DNA from: Vespa crabro
Taxonomy: Eukaryota; Arthropoda; Insecta; Hymenoptera; Vespidae
Assembly: GCF_910589235.1 (NCBI RefSeq)
Contig: NC_060957.1
Coordinates: 9,142,662 to 9,206,661, forward strand
DNA: 64,000 nucleotides
Reading direction: 5' to 3'
Of this stretch, positions 1 to 11,150 are shown piece after piece; the first letter of the stretch is position 1, and every line of letters starts with the position of its first letter. Position numbers and translations under genes: made by a program. The notes beneath the pieces are model-generated. The model ran no database searches and was not told the origin of the DNA. It was given only the letters and a program-made list of their open reading frames with translations.

Positions 1-849
1 ATATCATAACTTATACTTAGTAAACATTAACCCGTGGATAGAAAGTAACTATTAATTTTGCAGCGAAAATATAAAATATGAATGAAAAAAAGTATAGATA
101 TACGAGTGCATTACATCCAAGTGTTATTATAATGCATAATACGCAGGTGTCGTAAAGGTTTAATGAGCACGAGTGAAAAAAAAAAACAAAAAAAAAACCG
201 AGGGAAAAAAAGAAAGGAAAATGAAAAGGGAGAAAAAAAAATAGAGAAAGGAAAAAAACAGAGGAGAGAAGAAACATTTAAAAAGAAAATATCAAATTTC
301 GTGTAAAACCAAAAATGAAAATTGAAATATCTAATGGAAGCCATGGAAAATTGTTGAAAAGTTAACGACCCTTCACTCTCGGCATCGCACCTTCTATATT
401 TGTTATCTCATTTCGAAACGCTTCTACCTCGTTGAAAATGCAAAAGGAGAAAAGATGAATGAAGATTAAGGAGGAGGAAGAATTTTTGTTGTGCCACGTG
501 CACGGCAAAACGTCGTTGATCCTCAAGTGTAGTATTTATATGCAGAAAAGAGATATTTGTATCCGGACACCGGATGCAATTTGGTAGTGTTAAATCTAGT
601 AACAGTGACTTCCTGCAGCTTGACGCACTGATATTCTAGACTGATGTACGACACACCACATACATAAATACATACACATGCGCATGTGCTCATACACATA
701 TAGATTAATACGTATATACATTGTATATATATATATATATATATACAATGGGGATATAAAAGGTGATAGTAAAATAACTTTTATTTTCGTTAAGAGTCAG
801 TCTCGTCGATGGTACATCCGAAAAAAAACTCCAATAATTTTTGTTTACT

Positions 850-882
<33 letters not shown>

Positions 883-1737
883 AAAAAAAGAAAGAAAAAG
901 GAAAAAGAAAATCATACCTATTCGAAAACCAATATATATATTTTTTCAATTTCCTTCCTTTCTCTTTTCAATTGAAGTTGGCATAATTAAAGGAAATCCG
1001 AAACTTTTCGTTTCAAACGAACAAAACAAAATAAAGATCAAATGTTTTTCTCTTCGCAAAATAATAAACGAACATCGTGGATCATTTAAAAATTTATAAT
1101 AATAAGATCTGTCTTCTTTTATATTTTCATTTTTATATTTATTTCTTTAATCAAAATAACGAAAAATATTCGATTATTCAATTAATTGGGAATTCTATTA
1201 AATGAATCATTAGCAAAATGCAACAGAATTATATTCGAACTATTATAATATATATATACATATTTACTCATTGTTTGTTCACTTGATTGCGTGTTTATTC
1301 TATTCCAAAATAACGACGCGGTATAAAAGAAGAAGAATTTAATTGGCCGATAATTTAACAAATAGACATTTAATCGAAACAATTTCACCAATTTCATCTA
1401 GGAATTTTACTATTTAGAAAATAATTTTCTACAACAGTCAAATATTGAAAGAAAAAGAGATAAATAGAGAGGGAGAGAGAGAAAGAAATATCAATTGAAA
1501 GGTAAATCGAGCGCGTTTCTCGTAGTCAAAATAAAAAAATAAAGTAAAAGTATCAAATATTATACAGATATACTAACATATGTATGTATTACATATGTAC
1601 TCGTAGATATCATGCGAGCACTCTCGGCGGATCGTGATCCCATATACTAAAGTAACGACCGGCTCGTCTACTGAATAACCATAAGGTACGACGCGTAGAG
1701 AGCTAAAAACAGGTCAAAATCGCGATCGAGCTCTTAT

Positions 1738-1770
1738 ACATACATACATACATACATACATACATACACA
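1738..1770. repeat. (CATA)n microsatellite
   Basis: About eight tandem copies of CATA are followed by a mixed CA/TA run up to about 1800. It is a simple repeat with no coding meaning. Confidence 0.9.
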
Positions 1771-2293
1771 TACACACATATATATATATATACATATGTA
1801 CGTATGTACATGACTACGTATGAATAACCATGGAATATTAATATACACTGGCAGGGTGGGGAGAGAGTGGCGAGGGGATTCCTCCCTTAAATTCCGAAAT
1901 TAGACAGGTCGAGTTTAAGATAATCTCTTGCAAGAACTCGTCACTACGCACTTCCGTTCCATTTTTTTTTCGGCATTAAATATTAATGGAATGACAGATA
2001 AAGATGTAGAATTTGTAAAACGTATAGATCAAACGTGACATCAAACTTAATACCAAACGAATGGAGTTTACCTTTGTTTCTTGACCCTATGATATATTAC
2101 ATAGTGATACATTACTAAATGTTACTAAACTTTCTCTCTGGTAGCTAAATTATCATCTGAATTATTTATATATAAATTTCACAATTTCGTTCAAATGTAT
2201 CGTTTGTCGCAAATTTAAAAATAAATAAATGTCACGTTATTCTTTTACAGATACATATATATATGTACATATCTATATACGTATGTATATATA

Positions 2294-2294
<1 letters not shown>

Positions 2295-2336
<42 letters not shown>
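2295..2336. repeat. (AT)n microsatellite
   Basis: About 20 uninterrupted AT dinucleotides, flanked by imperfect TA-rich sequence from about 2250. Confidence 0.9.
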
Positions 2337-2339
<3 letters not shown>

Positions 2340-2562
2340 TATGTATTTAAGTACACGTGTACGAGCATACGTTAAATTTCCAAAGATTGATTGACACGCG
2401 ATTGAGAAAATATACGTGAAATAACATAAACCTTCGTAACACCATGCACCTATCATTAATGCGTTCTATTTTATTCGATTGTTAATCACCTGGGAAAAAG
2501 ATATTATAATTTTCTCCTCGTAACTCAAAGGAACTCTCGAAGTTTATTCTTTACCTCTCTTG

Positions 2563-2595
<33 letters not shown>

Positions 2596-2960
2596 CCGCG
2601 AGTTAGAAGGACGAAAGGAGGGAAAAAAATCCTCGGTCGTCGTATCGAGGAACGATAAGGGACGGCGACGGAGAGGGGGGAGGGAAGAAAGATAAAAAAA
2701 GAAAAAAAAAGAAGAAAAAGGAAAGGTAAACGAAAAAAGAAAGAAAGAAAATAAAGAAAAAGAATACAAGGCAGAGAACACGCACAGGCTGCTACGAGAC
2801 ATTAGACAGAGGCTACGATAGAAATAATTTATTGCGATCGGTGAGGAAAGGAAAGGAAAAAGTGTGTAACACTAGAGGGTGGTATAACGTAAATACACTT
2901 CGAGCGGGTTCACGTGGGAATTTAACACTGGTGTCGCATGCGATCTCATTCCTGGTGTCC

Positions 2961-3010
2961 TATGGCGAGTATAAAAAGGGCGGAAACCGCGACAGGATTT
3001 TGCACAGGAC
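2961..3010 (+). promoter_or_regulatory. candidate TATA-type core promoter
   Basis: TATAAAAAGG at 2970-2979 sits in an unusually GC-rich stretch, with a possible initiator about 25-30 bases downstream near 3000. The whole 2830-3060 block is richer in G and C than its flanks, as insect promoters often are. No protein-coding gene can be joined to it in this window, so it may serve an unrecognised transcript or be chance. Confidence 0.25.
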
Positions 3011-3057
3011 TCGGTGATACCGTGTGATTAATTAAGTGCACGACGATAAGTTGAATT

Positions 3058-3091
3058 CGAGAGAGAAAGAGAAAGAGAGAGAGAGGGAGAA

Positions 3092-3130
<39 letters not shown>

Positions 3131-3150
3131 AGAGAGAGAAAGAGAAGGAA
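3058..3150. repeat. (GA)n tract
   Basis: A GA-dinucleotide tract with a few interruptions. A complementary (TC)n tract at about 3324-3362 lies some 180 bases downstream, so the two could pair as a hairpin in a transcript. Confidence 0.9.
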
Positions 3151-3318
3151 GTAGTTTAGGTAGTAGTTGTGGTGATGGGGGTTGAATCGAGAAGGGGACA
3201 AGAGAAGAGTCCCACACCGGTGGAGTACTTCATCGCAATGATAGAATGGACCTGCCGCTTCCAGACACCTGTAATTCAAGATGGTGAACGAGAACAAGCC
3301 GAGCCATTCAATCACCTA

Positions 3319-3373
<55 letters not shown>

Positions 3374-5418
3374 CTTCGTCTGTCTCTCTATCTCCGTCTC
3401 TCGATCGCTCGATCGTCGATGCACACCGACGAATTTCCAATCGACATTTAATTTTCCCCCGAGACAACGACCAGAACTACCTTTAAATTCCGTAGAAAAG
3501 CAGTTTGCGTTCAACTGATTCACTCGCGCACAGGGCTCTCCTTATGTTGGTGTTAAAAGTAGAGAAAAAAGAGAGAGATGGCCGACAATGTAATCCAATA
3601 CTTTGGGCAATTCGTCAACGTTGAAAAATAACAGGACCAACCCTCGCCAATAATTCTTAACGTTCCTTTTCTTACTATATTTTTACACGTTTTACACTTT
3701 CACGTTCTTTTCCTTCTTTATTGCGCAATTTATTCAACATCTTTTATACATAATCTTGCCTGTCCAACGATGACGCATAATCCGTAACGAATGATTGCTT
3801 CGAAATAGTATCGCTACTGAGAAATGGTTGCTCGTACAACGACGAAGCGTCTCTGAGAATTAACGATTTCATTTTAGCAACCTGTTAAACGTTTTACCGA
3901 CGTGATCGAGTAAAATCAACTGTAATTCATAGCTTCGACGGGAAAAAGTACGATGCATTAAATTAAAAAAAAAACGTGAGACTCTTGTTTCAACCAATTA
4001 GTCGTAGAGATAAATTATCTTATGTATATGCTAAATATCATAAATATTTTATATAATCTAACAAATTACGAAGTAATTACAAAGTATACGATAACCATAT
4101 ATTATAACGTTCAATGTAATACATATACATATATATGTACATAGATATATAAATAAGTATATAATATTATTAATTAACTAACTCGAAATAATCGTGTCCG
4201 ATGATCTACTTGACAAAGTTGAATAATGAAGGATGAAGAGAATGGGAAAAGTGAGAAGACAGAAGAATTCGAAGAGGTAAAAGGTGAGAGAACATGAATG
4301 TACGTTTCTAATGCTATGTCCTACTATCTGAGTTGAATTGCCCTCTCCCCGTCTCGTTCTCACTCACTCTCTTTCTCTCTCTCTCTCTCTCTTTCTTTCT
4401 CTTTCAGTATCTAGCACAAACCCGTAAGAATGAAGTGCCACTGGGTGGGACCGGAAACGAATGCAGAATCCGCAAACTGTGCGCTGCCCTAGAATGATGA
4501 ATGAAACGTAACTCCGGGCAACCGTTAGGGGGTGGTTAGAGGGTGGAGGATGGATTGTGAGAGTGGGACGAAGGGACTGAAGGGGTTGGAGAGGGAATAG
4601 CTCTGCTATACCATTGCGAATAGTTCGCCGTGTCTGTCCACCATCGTGAAACGAGGTATGCAATTTTCTGTCGCTTTTCAAGCCGGCATACCGGAAGGGA
4701 CCGTATAAAATGCCGGAACTGTTTGCCACGTTTGCACCTGTCTTTGAACACGTAACACAGACACGTAACGCACACGTTAACGCAAACGCGTCAAGATAAT
4801 GAACAAATCTGTCACTCAAATCGGCCCATCGTAATGATCTTTATTTTCTTTTTTACTTCTTCGTCTACTACTTCCTATTTTCGCTTCTCTCCTCTTCCTA
4901 TTAAAATATCCGATAAAACATCTGATTTTCTCGATATATAATAAAATCCATTTAGCTATATGTCGATCTATTAAATAATATTATTGTATTTTATGTCACT
5001 ACAACGTACGAACCCATTGCATCTTAAATGCATGCAACTCTCGATACTTCATTGAAAATAAACGATATCAGCAATGTTAAATATCGATAAAAGAATTTTT
5101 TGAACTACTTATGGTATGCAACACATTTGTATAATCGAATCAAAAAGAGTTGCATATATACAGGAACTTGAAAATTGAAATTTTTTTCTAATGATATATG
5201 TTATTTCCTAATCTGGATTATCAACGAAATATAATGTAATCACTATATTCTATCAATAGGGATAATTGAAAAATCATTATTTCAAAATTGTTAACAAGGA
5301 GAAACTCTGCATTATATTTAAAAACAATACAATGATAAACTTGTAGGAGACGGTGTATAAAAATATCAATTTCTAAATATCATTACTGATTATAGGGTCA
5401 TCAACAGACAAGAAAGTA

Positions 5419-5464
<46 letters not shown>

Positions 5465-5852
5465 GGAGAATAAGCAAAGACTGAGTACCATACTTAATGT
5501 TCCGAAAACTATCACTAGGGAAATTTTATCCCAAATGAATTTATACATTCTAATAACAATAAGTATTTTTAAATAAATGGAAAGTTGTATTTGTTTTTCT
5601 TCTTTTAGTTTCTATGATAGCTTTCAAGGTTTACTTAGATGTTATACTTTATACGATATATTAGAATATCGAAGAAAGTACACAGATGCTACAATATGAA
5701 TGCTGACGATAAGAAGATACATATGTGAGAAGAATAAAACCATAATTTAGTATTCCAAGTTCGTCTCGTACTCGTCTTTCGTTACACGAAAGAGGCAAAA
5801 TATCTTCGAGAAATACTAAGGAAAAAAAAAATAAGAGAGGAAGAAAGAAAAG

Positions 5853-5856
<4 letters not shown>

Positions 5857-5900
<44 letters not shown>
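5857..5900. repeat. (GA)n microsatellite
   Basis: About 21 GA units, nearly uninterrupted. A similar tract lies at 5418-5466. Confidence 0.9.
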
Positions 5901-5902
<2 letters not shown>

Positions 5903-7319
5903 GAATGAAAAGAAAGGAGAGAAAATAGAAACAACATATCAATGATTTTATGGATTACTAGTATGTAACTATTTTCAAAAATAAATAATGATAAGACATA
6001 TAACATAGAGTTAAAAATAACGTTGATTACAAATAATGCGAATGATTTCGTAAAATCAATGGCATTGTTGATTCTCCGTTAAATAAGAATAAAACTACGT
6101 AATGCCTTTGACAAACGTAAATGAAAATAATGTTTATTTTTCGACGTAATAGTATCGTCCCGTCAAATGAGGCACAAGGACACGAAAGCAAACACGAGAG
6201 AAGTATGATAACACTATACATAAAAAAGAAACGAACGAGACAATAAACGATGAGCGCAAACAAATGTTTTTACGTACTATAATCTCCCTTCATCCTTAAT
6301 ACCAAGCACCGTTCACAACCCCTTTCTTTTAACCCACCGCTCCACTGGTAACCTACAACCCCACCAACGTTGTTTAACAAACATGTTACACATAGTATTA
6401 TAAATTAACACTTTCGAGAAAAGTTTCGAAATTGCTGTGCCTTTGTCTTGTTCTCTCTATTTCTATCTCTTTTTATCTATGTATTAATGCGCGCGTGCAT
6501 ATAGAATGTAATACACCCTACGCACACAAAACAAAATTCATACTGTCTGCCTAGTCAAATATCTGCATTTTCATTTACCGCGTAATTACATCTCGACCGT
6601 GTCAACAAGCTTGGTTGACACCATGCGAAGATTTTTCGCTCTAACGACGATTTTCAAAGCCACCAAAATCTAGGTCGCATCAGACGAGAAAACGAGAAAA
6701 AAAGGAAAATAGTATCGTATCATTATAAATGCTTATATTCGACACGCATCTGTATCTACGTTAACTATATCTCTTATTTATTACATCTTACTTTTAATGT
6801 TCTCTGCTGAATTTAAAAAAAAGTTTGAAACGGTATATGAATTTTTGTTAAATAACAACAAATGCAATGTTCCAAAAGAATGATATTATTGTGATAAGAT
6901 TAATAAATAATCGAATGATTTTTCAAGTGAATGTACAACTTACCGACAGTCGACTGATCTATAAGTAATGAAAATTTAAAAAGTATTTACTTCATCTAGA
7001 TATTATCGATAGAATGATAAAACGTTCAGCATGAGACATATGTTACTCTATGCGAATAATTCGTAACGCTTACCTTCAGCAGATAATGTAGAATACTGTG
7101 ATTATTGGCGAATAAAATGTAATTTTCCATACTTTCTATGTATACATGTAATATACGATATCAGAGTCTATTCCACGTTTTCTATAATCTTCCTACAAGT
7201 AAAATTAATGATTAAACAAATCTAACAATCGATATTATTTCTATCGAATCAATAATGAAATTAATAAAAATATAATTACGAAAATAATGCAATAATAAAT
7301 TATTGGCTGTTTATAATAT

Positions 7320-7325
7320 TTTATT
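7320..7325 (-). terminator. poly-A signal of LRR gene A1
   Basis: AATAAA read on the minus strand, about 105 bases past the stop codon at 7429. The same signal in the same context lies at 14700-14705 after the paralogue, so it is conserved between the diverged 3' flanks. Confidence 0.5.
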
Positions 7326-7428
7326 GAGCACACAATATTATAGATGTTAACAAAAATATATATTCAATTTTTAATAAAAAATAATTTGTAAGATAGTAAG
7401 TCGCATTTATGCTAAAACATTTTTAAAA

Positions 7429-8790
7429 TTACAATATAAACATTACACATGAATTATTCATAGATGACACATAAACAACACCAGTTGATAATTTTTCGAA
7501 ATTCGCTATTTCGATTTGTGTAAAACTATTGTTCCCAAAAATTAACTTATTCAGGTTAGGTAAACCATACACAGACATACTATCGAGGCTAGTAAACGGA
7601 TTCAATTTTAGATTAAGATAACGTAGTTTTCTCGAGTTAATCAACCATCGAGAAGGAAGTTTAGTGAGATTATTTTCCGCAAGATCAAGTTTTTCTAACA
7701 TATTCAAACTCAAGAAAACATTTTTCGAAATTATCGAAATACGATTTCCACGCAAATTTAGTGTTTTCAAAATCCGAAGATTTGCAAAAGAATCCGACGT
7801 AATATTGGTTAAATTATTATATGCTATGGACAGATCTGTGAGAGAAGACAAATGGGTCAAAAAAGATAAGGATGAAAGAGTATTATTATCTAAAGAAAGA
7901 CGTTGCAAAGATTTCAATGTTTTAAAGTCATCTTCATAAATAGATTTAATTTTATTTGATGACATATCCAAATCAACAAGATTTTCACAATTTCGAATTC
8001 GGAAAATCTCCATATAATTATTCTTGCAGTTACGAATAGACAATGTATTAAGGTTAGGAAAGTCGCTAATATAATTGCTTATAGTATTCTCATTAAGAAA
8101 TAAAGCAGAAATATTTTTTGGAAAATACGACGCTTCAATATTATAAAAATTTCTTTCAAGATATATAACTCGTGTTGACGCAGGAATATCGTACAATCTG
8201 TACAATCCATTATCCGACAAATAAAGATGCGTTAAACGGGGAAATGAATATTTGAGATACTTAGGTAAATATTCTAAATTATTTCCGCTAATATCCAAAT
8301 GTGTGACATGAGGTAGGAAACTTTCTAATGCAGTGTCACGATATGAACGTAGATTTTTATAATCGGACATAATATTTTTTTCAGAAGCTCGATGTAAGTT
8401 TAGTTTCACTAATGAAGGGTGGTAAAAATAATTTAAAAATTTGTTGAATATATTGATTGCATTGTTCTGTCCAAGATTGAGACAGATCAAATTTGGAACA
8501 CCTTTGAAAGCATCCGGAGAGATATCAATGATAGAGTTGTTTTCGAGATTGATGGATCGCACGTTGGCACTTTCAATAAAATTATCGTTTAGTACTTTCA
8601 GATCAATGTTATTAAGTTTTATGATGCCATGTTCTGGATTGTCGCACTTGTCCATAGGTTCTTCAAAGTTCAAACTAAGATCGTCTTCGAATTTCTCCGG
8701 ACAAAATGACATCGTTATAGCGAAAACACCGTGAATGAAACCCATGCTAATAATAGCCATATGGATAATAAATGTACTTGATTGCCACAT
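7429..8790 (-). CDS. secreted leucine-rich-repeat protein, copy A1
   Basis: Encodes 453 residues in one coding exon. A hydrophobic N terminus (about residues 1-24, ending near HGVFA) looks like a signal peptide. It is followed by a short cysteine-containing region and then about a dozen LRRs (LxxLxLxxNxL units such as LTHLYLSDNGL and LQRLSLDNNTL) running almost to the C terminus. No transmembrane segment, kinase, TIR domain or cysteine-rich C-terminal cap is visible, so the product is probably secreted. The partner is unknown; LRR solenoids usually bind proteins. A splice acceptor (TTCACAG, exon from 8802) sits 12 bases before the start codon, so a 5' UTR intron is likely. The gene lies about 300 bases downstream of LRR gene A2 on the same strand. 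From residue about 375 on it differs from copy B1, although the rest is nearly identical. Confidence 0.88.
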   Translation of the reverse strand: MWQSSTFIIHMAIISMGFIHGVFAITMSFCPEKFEDDLSLNFEEPMDKCDNPEHGIIKLNNIDLKVLNDNFIESANVRSINLENNSIIDISPDAFKGVPNLICLNLGQNNAINIFNKFLNYFYHPSLVKLNLHRASEKNIMSDYKNLRSYRDTALESFLPHVTHLDISGNNLEYLPKYLKYSFPRLTHLYLSDNGLYRLYDIPASTRVIYLERNFYNIEASYFPKNISALFLNENTISNYISDFPNLNTLSIRNCKNNYMEIFRIRNCENLVDLDMSSNKIKSIYEDDFKTLKSLQRLSLDNNTLSSLSFLTHLSSLTDLSIAYNNLTNITSDSFANLRILKTLNLRGNRISIISKNVFLSLNMLEKLDLAENNLTKLPSRWLINSRKLRYLNLKLNPFTSLDSMSVYGLPNLNKLIFGNNSFTQIEIANFEKLSTGVVYVSSMNNSCVMFIL

Positions 8791-11007
8791 TATGAATACA
8801 ATCTGTGAATAAAAAGCAATTTCTAATCAGTTATATTGTTACTTTTGTATCAATACGAAATAATATTTAAATACAATGAAAAAATGTAGTAACATTCAAG
8901 AGTTCTTGTAAATTAATTCAAAAGCTAATTCGTATGAACGTATTGTTGTTTTATTTATCTCATGTCGTAATACAATAAGACTACATTTATTTTTATTATA
9001 ATTATCAAATTATATCTTATACCCAAAAGACATAAACTTATACATACATGAACTCGAAGAAATATACATTATTTTATATTTTAGTTATTTATAAATCCTC
9101 TTTAGATAATTCATTGTCTTCCGACTGTGAAATCAAGTATATGGTCGCATTTTCAGGTAAATTTCGCAATGCTTCAGCTTTCATATGAATGAAGTTATTG
9201 TTCATTAAGTCTATCCTTATTACAGGCAGAGATTGGATTAGCGATAAAGATTCCAAAAATATAAATTTGTTATTCGACAAATTGAGATAACGTAGATTTC
9301 TTAAATTGTTAGCCCATCCGACCGGTAATTTAGCTAAATTATTACTTTCTAAATATAGTTCCTCTAATGATTTCAATTCAGAAAATGTACTTTCATGAAT
9401 ACTTTCAATTTTATTATGATCTAAATACAATTTTTTTAAAATCCAAGCGTTGCTTATATCTTCAGAGTCTATTTCCCGGATATTATTATAAGATACAGAT
9501 AAAACGGATAAGTTTGACAAGCGACTTAAACTATTAATTGAAGATAATGCGTTATTATTTAAATATAAGTTTTTTAATGAACTTAAGCCATAGAAGACTT
9601 CTGGTGAAATATCTCTTAATTGGTTATTCGAAAGATTCAAAGTAACTAATTCAGTTGTTTTCTTAAAAATTAACTGATCTAAACTGTTTATTTGGTTATT
9701 GGATACAGAAAAATATTTTAATCTTGGCATTTCACTTATACACATATATATATTATAACAATATTCTCTGATACCCTTTATGTTATTATTATCTAATCTT
9801 AATTCAATTAAATTCGTAAAATAACGTAGATCGAGGTTTACAAAATTATTATTGCTCAGATTGAGATGCGTTATGTTTTGGTTGAATAGTATAAAATTAT
9901 CATAGTAATTGTAAAATTGATCAAGATTATTATGAGATAAATCTAAATGCTTTAATTTAGGAAATGGTGATTTTCGATTAATTCGATTATACGAGTTCTG
10001 ATGACTTACGGGCCATTCGATCGATGATATTTTATTACTACTTAAATCTAAATAACGAAGCTCGGGATATTCTCCGATAATTTCCAAGTTCATATTATAA
10101 TGAAATGTCGATTGACCTGCCAGTACCAATATTTTTATATTATCATGACCGTTAAAGGAAAATAAAGAGGGAATGTAGTTTCTTCCCATATTTAGATATT
10201 CTAAAGATGGTAGATTATCAAAAGCACCAGATTCGACCGATTCTATTTGATTTCCATCAAAGTTCAAACATGTTATGAACGGAGTATTAACGAAGTCTTT
10301 TCCTAATACTTTTATAATTGTACTTGAAAAATTGAACGATACATTGAATCTCTCGCAATCTATTTCCAAGATATACTCCTCCGTATCTGAATCCTCCGTC
10401 GTATTTATATGCAATGCTAATTCTTTCTTCTGTCTTACGTCTCTCTTATATATTTCATTGCTATCCAAAGCTAATCGATTGGCATAACTTATCTTCAACG
10501 ATCCGATTGCGAATATAGTTAGATAAATTAAAATATTATATGTGACACGTACTGTTTGCTTTTTCATGATATTCGTATCCTGGAACATTAAATGCATAGG
10601 TTTTAAAAAATGCTACTTGTCATTCCGACAATACTATTCGAAAATTAAATAAAAGCTTGAATACACATTATAAGATCACTATTTCTACCATACTTGAAAC
10701 ATTTTGATGTTAAGTTTTAAACATGCTTCATATAGCAAACTAAATTTTTTCGTACCTATCCAAAATTCTAGAATTCATCATTCATTATACAAAAAATTAA
10801 TTTAATTCGAATTAATGTATGAATATATCTGTGACATCATTGTATCTACTTATGAGAAATATTAAATAATTCCAAAATACGTTCACTAACAATATGCTTA
10901 CGAAGATCCTCGTATAAATAATGAAGTTCAATAATTATCTATATTATTAATTAAATTTATTTAATTATGAATTCTTTAGATATATTTACCTGTATAATTC
11001 TGATGAA
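7670..11007. repeat. near-identical segmental repeat, copy A
   Basis: This block matches 15028-18213 with only about seven single-base differences visible by eye. There are two length differences: 150 bases present here (about 8771-8920) and absent from copy B, and a 10-to-8-base change at 9866-9875. It covers most of LRR gene A1, all of A2 and the A2 5' intron. Outside the block on both sides the two copies are still alignable but strongly diverged. Confidence 0.93.
9089..10567 (-). CDS. secreted leucine-rich-repeat protein, copy A2
   Basis: Encodes 492 residues from the ATG at 10567. An ATG at 10597 is also open, but it falls upstream of a good splice acceptor (TTCCAG, exon from 10579), so I place it in an intron. 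The N terminus MKKQTVRVTYNILIYLTIFA is a signal-peptide-like hydrophobic segment. An acidic region follows, then about 14 LRRs (for example LRYLDLSSNKI, LKHLDLSHNNL, LRYLNLSNNKF). There is no transmembrane segment at the C terminus (SEDNELSKEDL). A donor (CAG/GTAAAT) after 10990 suggests a 5' UTR exon and a 410-base intron. It is distantly related to LRR gene A1, which lies just downstream. The function is unknown; secretion is inferred. Confidence 0.88.
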   Translation of the reverse strand: MKKQTVRVTYNILIYLTIFAIGSLKISYANRLALDSNEIYKRDVRQKKELALHINTTEDSDTEEYILEIDCERFNVSFNFSSTIIKVLGKDFVNTPFITCLNFDGNQIESVESGAFDNLPSLEYLNMGRNYIPSLFSFNGHDNIKILVLAGQSTFHYNMNLEIIGEYPELRYLDLSSNKISSIEWPVSHQNSYNRINRKSPFPKLKHLDLSHNNLDQFYNYYDNFILFNQNITHLNLSNNNFVNLDLRYFTNLIELRLDNNNIKGIREYCYNIYMCISEMPRLKYFSVSNNQINSLDQLIFKKTTELVTLNLSNNQLRDISPEVFYGLSSLKNLYLNNNALSSINSLSRLSNLSVLSVSYNNIREIDSEDISNAWILKKLYLDHNKIESIHESTFSELKSLEELYLESNNLAKLPVGWANNLRNLRYLNLSNNKFIFLESLSLIQSLPVIRIDLMNNNFIHMKAEALRNLPENATIYLISQSEDNELSKEDL

Positions 11008-11150
11008 CAGATCTCACAAGTGATTTAGATGACGTTGGAAAAATTTTAATGCTACGAAAAATTCAACTTCTTCTATCGGTAGACCTTTCAGTTTTAGAAG
11101 GATGTTAATAGCTAAGTTCGAGATAGAACATGACGTGATTCATACCTTTT
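10991..11150 (-). other. putative 5' UTR exon and promoter of LRR gene A2
   Basis: The donor CAG/GTAAAT ends a predicted leader exon at 10990. The upstream sequence (to about 11150) is weakly alignable to about 18214-18310 upstream of copy B2, as expected if both are old paralogous promoters. The transcription start cannot be placed from sequence. Confidence 0.35.

Larger units (their letters stand above)
1..2831. other. gene-free repeat-rich stretch
   Basis: No reading frame here resembles a protein; the longer open frames are translations of simple repeats. It holds a purine tract at about 175-270, a (TA)n run at about 728-746, a poly-A/G tract at about 851-916, (CATA)n at about 1738-1770, (AT)n at about 2295-2336 and a poly-A run at about 2563-2592. 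A stretch at about 1610-1740 has more CpG than its surroundings but shows no gene that I can name. Confidence 0.6.
3151..7428. other. gene-free stretch with GA/TC repeats
   Basis: I see no gene with recognisable homology. (TC)n lies at about 3324-3362 and 4365-4395, (GA)n at about 5418-5466 and 5857-5900. The block at about 4430-4800 is distinctly GC-richer and contains a TATAAAA at about 4705. Open minus-strand frames there (for example 4364-4819) have arginine/serine-rich low-complexity ends and no family features. The last 200 bases, about 7200-7428, are the 3' region of the LRR gene and are homologous to about 14600-14816. Confidence 0.5.

Noticed and set aside
4364..4819. Minus-strand frame of 151 codons in a GC-richer block
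   Set aside because: The end is RE-dipeptide repeat from the (TC)n tract; the rest has no family features and other frames are equally open. More likely regulatory DNA.
9089..10597. Start of LRR gene A2 at the upstream ATG 10597
   Set aside because: That ATG lies just before a strong acceptor (TTCCAG) and would put MHLMFQDTNI before the signal peptide; the ATG at 10567 gives a normal signal sequence.
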